This document shows, piece by piece, positions 27,901 to 36,675 of a DNA stretch of 64,000 nt. The notes beneath the pieces were generated by a model that searched no databases, was not told the origin of the DNA, and saw nothing but the letters and a program-made list of their open reading frames with translations. Position 1 is the first letter of the stretch. Each line of letters starts with the position of its first letter. This DNA is from Symsagittifera roscoffensis (taxonomy: Eukaryota; Xenacoelomorpha; Acoela; Convolutidae): contig NC_087070.1 in assembly GCF_963678635.1 (NCBI RefSeq), positions 1,790,512 through 1,854,511 of the forward strand. The letters are read 5' to 3'. The position numbers and the translations under genes are program-made.

Positions 27901-30900
27901 TCACATATTGAAAATAAGTTATTTATAAACACATAATTATGGTTCAGTTGTTTTTGTTTAAAATGCTGACACTCTCTCAACTAAATATTTTCAAATCAAA
28001 AACAAATAGTAGAAAAAGAAGGTTTAAAAGGAAAATGTATATTATTAAGATAGAACTTCATTAGGCTCATGGGCGCGAATAAACACGAAAGCTGCTGAAG
28101 CTAATGCTAAAGCTGCGAAAGTCATTAGGCTCATGGGCGCGAATAAACACGAAAGCTACTGAAGCTAATGCTAAAGCTGCGAAAGTCGTGTTTTTTTTTC
28201 TTCAAGAAAGTATATTAGAAATTCTTCGCGCTCACTTTTGTTTCAAATTGATTTATGGTATTCCACGTTCAGTTCGAATTCATTTGCTAAAAGGAGAGCA
28301 TAGTAATCTCAAACTCTACAAAATCAAATCAGCAAAATCGAGCAAAAAATGACTAAATTTTTCAAAGGTGGTTTTTAATTTTTACATTTCCCTGCGGAAT
28401 TAATAAGATGACTATTGATCCAGTTTAGCCAAATTGTGTTAGTTTTATCAATGTAGTGTCAATCACAGAAGATTTTTAAATTATAAAGAGCTTTAAGTGA
28501 AACATTTTAAAAAATATGCTATGTTCTCCAACAACAAACGTGGAAATATGCAAATTTTGAAACTAAAATTATTTCACAAGAGTGGATGAAAATTAGAAGT
28601 GTCACTGAACTCAAACTCACCTTTGAAAGTGTTTTATAAACACGAAATTGTGGTTGAGTTTTTTGTAACAATTGCTAACCTCAATCCATCAACAAACCTT
28701 TTTCGAATCACAAACAAATAGCAGAAAAAGAAGGTTTTAAAGGAAAAAGTATATACTTTAATTGAAATCTCATTAGGCTCAGGGCTAAAATAAACGTGAA
28801 AGCTGCTGAAGTTAATTTGTCTTTGCGATTTAGCCCTATTAGTTGTTTAGTGCTGAAAGCATTTCCTATGAAATTGATGGCTTAAATGGAGTCAATTAGG
28901 TTTGGTTAATCGCCAACGAATTGTAAAACTCATAGTCAGATCGTATTTTTTCTTCAAGAATAAAGATGTTAAAAAATTCTTAAACATTTAACGCGGTCAT
29001 TTTTGGTAGTGGATTTTAATTTTAAGATTACCCTACGAATTAAATAAGACGACTATTGATCCAGTTTTTTTTTTTTCAAATTATGTTAGTTTTATCAATG
29101 TAGTGTCAATAATAAAGGAATTAAATTGCAAAAAGTTCTAAGCGAAACATTTTTCTTCAAAACTCGAGGGAAAGTTTTTTTAAAAAAAGTTTGCGAAGAA
29201 ACGGCCAATCATTAACACTTCAACTGTCTGCTGGCTATGCGTAGGGAAAAAAGTATATCTAATTTAAAAAAAACGGAAGTGATCTAGAAAAATTACTTTG
29301 ATCCAGTTTTCTCATGTGGGGCGAGTTTTTTTTGAAAATGATATCAATCAACAAGGATTCTCGAAAGTCCCTAAATTTAACTTGGTGCTATTTGCACTAG
29401 CGATCACGCAAACCTAACGCGCAAACAAAAGTGATCATTAGAAGTGTTCTCTCATTAGGAAATTTCACCGTAGCATTGGAAATTGCATAGCATCTGTTTT
29501 CTGACTTATTTGTTCCTAGTGTTTGGGGTCTATTAAGCTTCCGTTCCTGAGTGGTTACTGTTTGAGACTCTAAATCTCTAGCCGATTTTTTTGAATAACT
29601 CGAGGCTTTTTTCCAATTTTTCTCATTGCACTTAATAAAGCTGCTTTTTGTCGTGTTCTCGTTTGTGTTTCCGAAGCAAAGCTTTGCCTCTGTGTTATTA
29701 AGGACACTATATATGTAAGCGACGGCCGTAGTAGATGTTTTTTGGACTCTGAAGCCAACATACTGAAAATTGAGGAGCTCAGTGGTCATTGAAAAAGCCA
29801 AAAAGTTATTGTTTTATTTATGTGTTTTTAAATGCTAAAATCCTATAAAATATTTACACAATAAAGCGAAGCTTGTAATATAGTATGAATTCTCTTTTTT
29901 TCAGCCTAAGTCGAACGTTTTGTTGCGACGCAAATTTTGTTGCGACAAAATGTGTTCATTTTGAAAGCGTTTATTTTAATCAATAACCAGCTATTAATTA
30001 AGTACAACCAATGCTAAGGATTTTAACACAGACTATTATACAAATATCACTTTAGCTTTAAGGTATCATAGATATGTAGCGTAGAGGTAGGGAAGGAGAC
30101 CCGCCACAAAATAAGAGGGTTTGAAACTGGGCAGGGTCGGATGTTTTACATGAACTTTTTCGTATACATGTTAAAATGCATCCGCACTATAAATTGAGGC
30201 TTGTTAGTTGGTAAGTTTCTTTTTTTTCAAATTGACTGGTACTGCTAATGCGTCATAATTGGCTTGCGTCACTTAGCAATTATATAGTCTAAAAATTGGC
30301 GTGCGTCACTTAAGAAATTTTGTAGACTCAAAATTTTACTCATTCAGGTTTTTCCAGTAGCGTTATCAGTCATATTTTTGCTTGTGTACGCGAAGTGCAA
30401 CTTCGCCTCTGTGTTAATGTTTCCGGCCTGGCAATCATACTATTGCCAGGCAAGCATCACTTCTACTGTGCCGCTTTTCATTATAGTCTGTGGTTTCAGA
30501 ATGTGTTCTCCACTGAGCGTGAGGTTGAGCAGCTGCCCCGTCTGGACTTCATAGCCGCCAAGTACTCCTCTCCCGCACAGGCCAACAAACTCTCAGTCGC
30601 TCAGCTATTCTGCAACTTCTTCTCATTCTACAACAAAAAGTTCAAGTATTAAAGACCTCGCTATTTTTGAAAAAAAAACTTAAATTTAGTAGCAGCTTTC
30701 TGACCTTTTTGGGGTTGTTCTGAGATAGGGTTCGAAAATTAATTTTGTAAATTATAAGCAAATTGTTTCCTTCTTGATAACGGGTTTTACCCTTGCGGTA
30801 AGCAAGAGTATTACAGTCGGTACCAGACTTTTTCCCCATAGAAACCTTTTTCAACTGGATCTTCATTTCTTCTAGAGGATCTTCACTGCTAGAGGATCTT

Positions 30901-31135
30901 TCAAATGTAAATAAAAGTATTATCACTTAAGCTCAAATAAGTTTGGTTTCTCGCGATTTGACTTTTGATTTCACGAAAAACGTGATCGACTTCTAATTTG
31001 AAAGTGGATTTTAATTTTCGGATTTCCCAGCGGAATAAAAACTTTACCCTTTATTTGGTCCAGCTTTCTCAAACTTAGTGAATTTTATTGAAAGTGTCAA
31101 TCATCAATTGTTTTTGAAATTCAAAGAGCTTTAAG

Positions 31136-31187
<52 letters not shown>

Positions 31188-32432
31188 AGTTTTTTGTTCA
31201 GTTTTCTATTTCTTTGCGTTCATTGACTCTTCCGTTTATATATTAGTTATGTTGATCTTTTATAATTGACCCGGCGTGAAAGAATTTTTGTTCTGGTACT
31301 TTTTTGACCCGTCGTCGCGATCTGTGACCGGCGAATTCGTCTTGCGGTCAAAATTTTTAAAAAAATTTCTCGAAATTTGATGGCAATGTTGCAGAATAAT
31401 TTTTTTATGAACTGATTTGAAAATTGCGACGTAAGCGAGTTGGATTGGCATATTCGATTTCAAATTGTGCTTTATGTTCAAAGTAATTGAGGATTAAAAA
31501 GCAATATTCGAATTGAGTTTGTTCGAAGTATTGATATCCTAGGTAGGGCGACAATTCGTAACAAGCGACAATTCGTAACAGCGACAATTCGTAACAGGCG
31601 ACAATTCGTAACTGGCGACAATTCGTGACAAGGCATTGGCAAATAGAATACGCTTGCTCCGTTTCCCCCGTGTGCTTGCATCCGGCATGATAGGAATATT
31701 GCGCGTGAATCAGTGTTCCCCGATTAAATCTACTGTTACGAATTGTCGCTTGTTACGAATTGTCGCCTGTTACGAATTGTCGCTAATTACGGATATCCTG
31801 GCAGGAGATATTATGTAATCCCACTGGTTTGTTTAGCTTCGAATATGACATCGCGAGTATCCGCCTAGGACGTAAAATCAAGAGATCGACCAAAAGCGAA
31901 CCCCAATGGACTGAGAAGTACATCTGCATCGAAGGTACCGTACACTTTATTAATTCGATATGATGTTCTTATTTGTAGAGTTATTGCATAATTATTGACA
32001 CTATTGATCACCTTGAGCAACTTTCTCGAGCTTCTAGAAGAGCCTGAAGATCCTTCTTTTCTGTGATAAGCGATTTTGCTATTTAACTTATTGACATCTG
32101 CATTGACATCTAAACCTTAATATCTGTAGATTTATCATCTCTCTTGAGTGTCTTTTTTTCGGGTAAAAGTCTTAAAAGTTGCTCGCTCTGCAAGTCAGTG
32201 TTGTAGGGTATGCGTCATTAAAAATTGAAAGTCTGCAAAGCAAGACCGAAGGACATGGTTCAAATCCCGTCTTTCTAGGCGAAGTGCATCTTTGCTTCTG
32301 TGTTAATAATATGCAGCTCGGACGTGTTATTCAATACCATTTGTTTTTTTAGAACCCTTTGACCAATCTAACACGGCGCGAGCAGTCTACAGCGTCGACA
32401 AGTTTGAGCAAATAAAGTCGGCATTTCAGGAC
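21926..32432 (+). CDS. gld-2: GLD-2-type cytoplasmic poly(A) polymerase, ten exons
   Basis: Exons by GT/AG and phase: 21926-22120, 22195-22557, 22638-22818, 23153-23308, 23849-23992, 24526-24654, 24895-24941, 30500-30645, 31837-31934, 32353-32432; all junctions keep frame, about 513 residues. ATG 21,965 is an alternative start. Exons 1-3 are Gln/Asn/Ser-rich and disordered. Exon 4 has G-S and S-D-A-D (catalytic Asp at 23,212 and 23,218). Exon 5 has the third Asp (FECDLNINN, 23,926). Exon 6 has INDASCGTFNSYSL, a hallmark of non-canonical poly(A)/uridylyl transferases. Exon 8 (KLSVAQLFCNFFSFY) and exon 10 (EPFDQSNTARAVY) are the PAP-associated domain. No RNA-binding domain is seen, as in GLD-2. 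The enzyme extends poly(A) tails of stored mRNAs in germ cells and neurons. The end is uncertain: an acceptor at 32,579-32,580 is followed directly by TGA. Confidence 0.9.
22976..23094 (+). repeat. two-copy tandem repeat of about 60 bp in GLD-2 intron 3
   Basis: The phrase AAATTTAGCCAAAAAGT, followed by TTTTTGACCAATTAAGCT and AAGGTCATC, occurs twice in direct succession with a few differences. Confidence 0.7.
25606..25665 (+). repeat. 15-bp repeat, four copies
   Basis: TGTGTTCATTTTGAA repeated four times without gaps; the last copy ends TTTTGAT. The related segment near 29,950 has a single copy, so this is a local expansion. Confidence 0.85.
27239..27308 (+). repeat. 20-bp repeat, two adjacent copies plus a third
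   Basis: TTGGACGTATTAGCAAACAG occurs twice in a row, and the first 14 bases recur after a 16-bp spacer. Confidence 0.8.
28059..28186 (+). repeat. 64-bp tandem repeat, two copies
   Basis: A 64-bp unit starting CATTAGGCTCATGGGCGCG and ending AAAGCTGCGAAAGT is repeated exactly once with one base change. A diverged single copy lies near 28,770. Confidence 0.9.
31139..31184. repeat. (AT)n microsatellite, about 23 units
   Basis: Uninterrupted AT dinucleotides in the intron before GLD-2 exon 9. Likely polymorphic in length. Confidence 0.95.
31541..31791. mobile_element. foldback MITE-like element with repeated 15-bp termini and 8-bp flanking duplication
   Basis: Five direct copies of GCGACAATTCGTAAC (one GTGAC variant) at 31,548-31,630 face three inverted copies at 31,735-31,784 across about 100 bp of unrelated DNA. 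The whole is flanked by the identical octamer GATATCCT at 31,533-31,540 and 31,792-31,799, as expected of a target-site duplication. It encodes nothing convincing. An 8-bp duplication fits hAT- or P-like transposases acting in trans, but that is inference. Confidence 0.6.
32170..32300 (+). repeat. tRNA-derived SINE-like segment
   Basis: GGTTCAAATCCCG at about 32,257 is a near-perfect Pol III B box. It is followed by GCGAAGTGCATCTTTGCTTCTGTGTTAAT, a tail that recurs in variant form at 26,085, 29,665 and 30,390. No full tRNA cloverleaf can be drawn. Confidence 0.45.
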
Positions 32433-33604
32433 GTAAGTAGACTGACTTTATGCTTGGAAGAGAAAAGCCTAGGAAATGCAAGCCATTTTTTAAATTCATT
32501 AAAGGCACACTTTTTAATTGAAAAGTCTCTGAACCGCCGATCTGTTCAAAGATAGTGTTTTTTTTTGTTTTTTTTACTTAGTGATATTTTTAGAGCAATT
32601 CTCTATGAATTCAGCAAAAAAGCATTTTTTAATAGCAAACTGCTATTCGTGTTTCACTATCGACAAGGTTTCGTCTTAGGCCGAGGGAAAAATTCAAAAC
32701 GAAAGAAGATTTGATTGTTTCATTTCGACTCATGGCTGAAATGTAACCTGCATCTCTTGGCTGAAATGTGAGTTCAAAGGGACTTGCATCAAGTCAGGAG
32801 CATCATCCTAGAACTGAAATTTCAGAGCTATCTCAAACTTTTCTAAAAATCGTATGGTTTTTGTTTTTTCACTATTACAGATTTGTTATATATGATATAT
32901 AATAATTCAAATATATATATATCACCTGATAGTTTTCATCGTCAAGATTTGTACTTAAACGATTGTGGCTATATGCTGAAAGGTTGAGCTAGATATAATT
33001 GTTCGAGCACTTTCGTTCAGTTTTTTTTTGTTTTATATTTTGTTCCGCGCAAAGTCAGATTCTACAAATAGTCATCAGAATGAGTTGAACTATATATACT
33101 ATTACAGCCCTTTCATTCTTGATTCCATCGACATTGAAATTTTCAGAAATGTTTTTCAGTGACAAGAATAACCGGTTGAAAAGTTTGCTTAATAGAAACC
33201 TTTTTTATACAAAAATTGGGAGACAAAGATAATTATTTATGTCGCGCTTTCTAGTCAACTAAGAATTGAATTTTGAAGTTTGGTTGAATGTTTACACATG
33301 CGCAGCATAGTTTGATTGCAATGCAACTTTTTTTCCAATCTAAGTCGCAAATAAAAATTCGACTTTTGGGGCTTTGTTGAAGCTGGAGGCAGCATTGGCT
33401 GTAAAATACGATCTGCTTTGATTTTAGTAGTAATAAGTCAACACAGTTAATGCTTTTCTAATTCATCAAATGAACCGAAAAAAAATATGTTTCATATAAC
33501 AGTTTATTAATGAAAATTCGATTTCAGAAATTTTTTAACTCAGTATATTTTGAAAGGCTTGATATTTTTATGCAAAATTTGGCCTGATAATTTTCTAATT
33601 TATC

Positions 33605-34564
33605 ACATGCAAAATTTGTGGGTTTGCTTTAAGCTTATTACATTCCAAATTAGTATATGCAAAGTTAATATTTTGTGAATTTCGAAGCTCTTTTTGCCGC
33701 TTGTTTTTAAGATTAATGAACGTAGTGAGTGCTCTTATATAGTTCTTGCTGATTTTTTTTTTCAGGAAAAAGTCTTAATATTTGTTCAAGCTCAATTTTG
33801 ATTTTTTTCCGCGGTTTGACTTGTGATTTTTTTAAGTTCAGTGCATTTATACTGTTAAAGGGAAGGCAAACTCCACTATCGAACAGCGAAAGTGTAAAGT
33901 TCACGAAAAACGTGATCGACTTCTAGTTTTGAAAATAGAATTTTTTTCTTTGAAAAGCAAAAACGAAGTCCGTATTTTTTGTTTACTTGCGTCTGTTGGC
34001 TATATTTCATTTTCGAAAGACAGTTGTAGTCATTTAAGGCCAATGGTAATCGATGTTTTATGAATTAGTTAAGTTACATTCACCACATGCAAAATTTGTG
34101 GGTTTGCTTTAAGCTTATTACATTCCAAATTAGTATATGCAAAGTTAATATTTTGTGAATTTCGAAGCTCTTTTTGCCGCTTGTTTTTAAGATTAATGAA
34201 CGTAATGAGTGCTCTTATATAATTCTTGCTGATTTTTTTTTTCAGGAAAAAGTCTTAATATTTGTTCAAGCTCAATTTTGATTTTTTTCCGCGGTTTGAC
34301 TTGTGATTTTTTTAAGTTCAGTGCATTTATATTGTTAAAGGGAAGGCAAACTCCACTATCGAACAGCGAAAGTGTAAAGTTCACGAAAAACGTGATCGAC
34401 TTCTAGTTTTGAAAATAGAATTTTTTCCTTTGAAAAGCAAAAACGAAGTCCGTATTTTTTGTTTACTTGCGTCTGTTGGATTTATTTCATTTTCGAAAGG
34501 CAGTTGTAGTCATTTAAGGCCAATGGTAATCGATGTTTTATGAATTAGTTAAGTTACATTCACC
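33605..34564 (+). repeat. 480-bp tandem duplication
   Basis: 33,605-34,084 and 34,085-34,564 match over their whole length with only a handful of substitutions. Each begins CACATGCAAAATTTGTGGG and ends TTAAGTTACATTCACCA. The unit contains the dispersed motif GTGAGTGCTCTTATATA and CACGAAAAACGTGATCGACT also found elsewhere in the window. Confidence 0.93.
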
Positions 34565-34684
34565 ACAGCGGGCGCTTAAAGCTGCCTAAATTTGCGTTTG
34601 GCTATCATTAAATTGTGCTTTTTAATCAATGCTGATTGGTATGTTCTATTCGAGAACGTGAAATTCTGTTATTCATTATGTTTC

Positions 34685-34775
34685 AAATGGGAAGTGGTCG
34701 AGTGGACTGTATGAATGTTTGCTTAGCACGTTGCAGATTTAGGGTTCAATCCTTTGCTTTCGTGGGGTTTTTTTT
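34685..34775 (+). repeat. tRNA-Leu/Ser-like Pol III sequence (SINE head or tRNA relic)
   Basis: AGTGGTCGAGTGG resembles an A box and GGGTTCAATCC a B box, about 45 bp apart. The acceptor arms do not pair, so this is not a working tRNA gene. It sits about 200 bp upstream of the F-box ORF. Confidence 0.4.
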
Positions 34776-34982
34776 GGGATCAAGTTTTGAAGCTTTTCAC
34801 GTTCATTTTGTAGTTAGAAAATTGATATATTCATAAATACCCGTAGAAGAAAAAATCCCCTAATATCGGTTTTCTCGAATTTGGTTAGCAGTTACAAGTA
34901 ACTTACTATCATGAAATTTATTGACTTTCTGAATTTAGTTTTGAATTAAAAAGTCATATTTGAGAGTTTTTTTCGAGTTGCG

Positions 34983-36458
34983 ATGAGTAATTTAGCGCTT
35001 TGTTACCTCCCGGAACACGTACTTCAGTGTATTTGCCAGTATTTAACCAAGAGTTTCCTGGTGGGTGATCAAGATCATGTATCTGATATTGTCTCCTTAA
35101 TGATGACTTGTTCGGACTTATACGCGATTATTAAACGATTGCAGTTGAGGTGCAAGCTTCAAATAGTGGAAGCCTTCGCTGCGACCCAAAGTTGGGGTTC
35201 TGAAACGAGTGGAATTGAAAAGACAGGGGAATCGATTATAGCCCTTAAAAATAATCCTCAATGGAAGATAATTAAATTACAGCTCAATGTTTACTCCTAT
35301 GAAGCTATTCTTACTCCTATTTCTTTCAACAGAATCTATAACATACTCGAAGCTCTGGATGTTAACCTGCGGGATAATTTAGAGTGTGTGGTTCTGCTTA
35401 TAAGTTTAAATGCAAAAATGGACTCAGATTTGGACCCTTTAGTTGAAATGGCTCGCAATCTGGCATCGTACAATAAATGCATAGAGTTCCATATTGTTCA
35501 TTGCCGTATTGATTTGTTCGCAGACAATTTCTACGAAAAATTATCAAAATGTGTAGCTGTTAAAAGTGTTCATTTTCGAATGAACGCTCCTGATTGGTTC
35601 AGATATTTGAAGACCTTAGATCAGTTGAACCAAGTAGTTGAAGCACACGACTCGGGGCCTCTAAACATTTCAGATGTCAGACATCTGCAAAATCTGTGTG
35701 ATTTACACATCGAGAGTCTAAATATTGGGAAACCAGAATTCGTGGCTTTCAATCTTCCAAATCTCAAAAACCTTCATCTGTACAACCAAAATGACATTTC
35801 TGAACAACTTGGGGCGCTTATTTCACGCGTGTTTCCAAACTTGGAATCGATTGCTGTTTTCTCCCTGAAATTAGCTACAAAACCAGAAGAAATTGGTCTG
35901 GACAAGCTACCTAGTTGCTGTTCCACTTTAGCGATCAATTATAGAATGCTGTCAACGAGAATAAAATTAATTAGCAATCAATTTAGCCATTTGTCTCTTG
36001 AGGTAACGGATTTTGATCTAAATTTTTGCTTACTTGAAAAAATGGTGTTTCATTATCTTAAAGCTCTCACTGTCGTTGGTAATTTTGAAGGAGTGACCGA
36101 AAGATCGTTTTCCTTATGCTTGGATTTGATCACACGAGTCATCAGATGGCAGCCGAAGTTACAGGTTTTAGCAGTGTCGACCGAATTTTCTCTCGATGAT
36201 TTAGAAAACGAAAATGGAGCCGAAATGTTTCAATTAATGTCCTGGCTCGGCCAGAATGAGGAGCTATTTGAAACAAGTGATATCAAATTTATTAGTTTTG
36301 GAGAAAAAGTGATTCATATGAAAAATTCCCTCGACCTTAAAACTGTGCGAATGATGAAATACTTGAATGCGGTTAGATGGGATCTGGGAACCACTAACTT
36401 GATCAAAAGAAAACAGAGTATACCACTGAGATACTCTCAACTCAACTGTGAAAAATAG
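34983..36458 (+). CDS. F-box protein with leucine-rich region, single exon
   Basis: 491 residues from ATG 34,983 to TAG. Residues about 7-50 (LPEHVLQCICQYL ... VSLMMTCSDLYAII) match the F-box pattern L-P-x-x-x-L-x-x-I-x-x-Y-L with the later C-S-x-L-Y/W part. The remainder is Leu/Asn-rich, with repeats of the form L-x-x-L-H-L and NLPNLKNLHLY, typical of degenerate LRRs in FBXL-like proteins. Such proteins link substrates to SCF ubiquitin ligases through Skp1. No signal peptide or membrane segment is seen. The absence of introns contrasts with its neighbours and may mean retroposition, although the frame is intact. The ligand cannot be inferred. Confidence 0.75.
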   Translation: MSNLALCYLPEHVLQCICQYLTKSFLVGDQDHVSDIVSLMMTCSDLYAIIKRLQLRCKLQIVEAFAATQSWGSETSGIEKTGESIIALKNNPQWKIIKLQLNVYSYEAILTPISFNRIYNILEALDVNLRDNLECVVLLISLNAKMDSDLDPLVEMARNLASYNKCIEFHIVHCRIDLFADNFYEKLSKCVAVKSVHFRMNAPDWFRYLKTLDQLNQVVEAHDSGPLNISDVRHLQNLCDLHIESLNIGKPEFVAFNLPNLKNLHLYNQNDISEQLGALISRVFPNLESIAVFSLKLATKPEEIGLDKLPSCCSTLAINYRMLSTRIKLISNQFSHLSLEVTDFDLNFCLLEKMVFHYLKALTVVGNFEGVTERSFSLCLDLITRVIRWQPKLQVLAVSTEFSLDDLENENGAEMFQLMSWLGQNEELFETSDIKFISFGEKVIHMKNSLDLKTVRMMKYLNAVRWDLGTTNLIKRKQSIPLRYSQLNCEK

Positions 36459-36675
36459 ACTGAAAAAGTAAGGGTTCTCGGCACAGCACAATTGTGACAG
36501 TATTTTAACTGTCACAATATTTTAATTGTGATTGAGTTGTTTTAAACAGATATTCATAAACAGAAAATATTACTCGAAATAGGTGTGCGGAAACCTCTAT
36601 ATACACTAACTCAATCTCAAGTTCATAAATAGATAACTCAATCTAATATTTCTTTCATTTTTTAGTCAGGAACAT

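Larger units (their letters stand above)
24942..30499. other. 5.6-kb GLD-2 intron built of diverged repeats
   Basis: No exon was found in this stretch. It holds two related segments of about 570 bp (25,500-26,100 and 29,850-30,415; both contain TTGCGACAAAATGTGTTCAT and GCGAAGTGCAACTTCGCCTC), several copies of a motif reading CGTGATCGACTTCTA or close to it, tRNA-like SINE pieces and small tandem repeats. The 134-residue minus-strand frame at 29,397-29,801 lacks any supporting feature. Confidence 0.6.
32433..34982. other. intergenic DNA between GLD-2 and the F-box gene
   Basis: Contains the possible GLD-2 terminal acceptor, the 480-bp tandem duplication and a tRNA-like segment. Apart from these it is AT-rich sequence with no supported gene. 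The 63-residue minus-strand frames at 33,713-33,904 and 34,193-34,384 are the two copies of the duplication, not genes. Confidence 0.6.

Noticed and set aside
29397-29801. 134-residue minus-strand ORF in the GLD-2 intron
   Set aside because: No domain, no splice context, and it overlaps dispersed repeat sequence. Such lengths occur by chance.
34685-34775. Functional tRNA-Leu or tRNA-Ser gene
   Set aside because: A and B boxes are present, but acceptor and anticodon arms do not pair.
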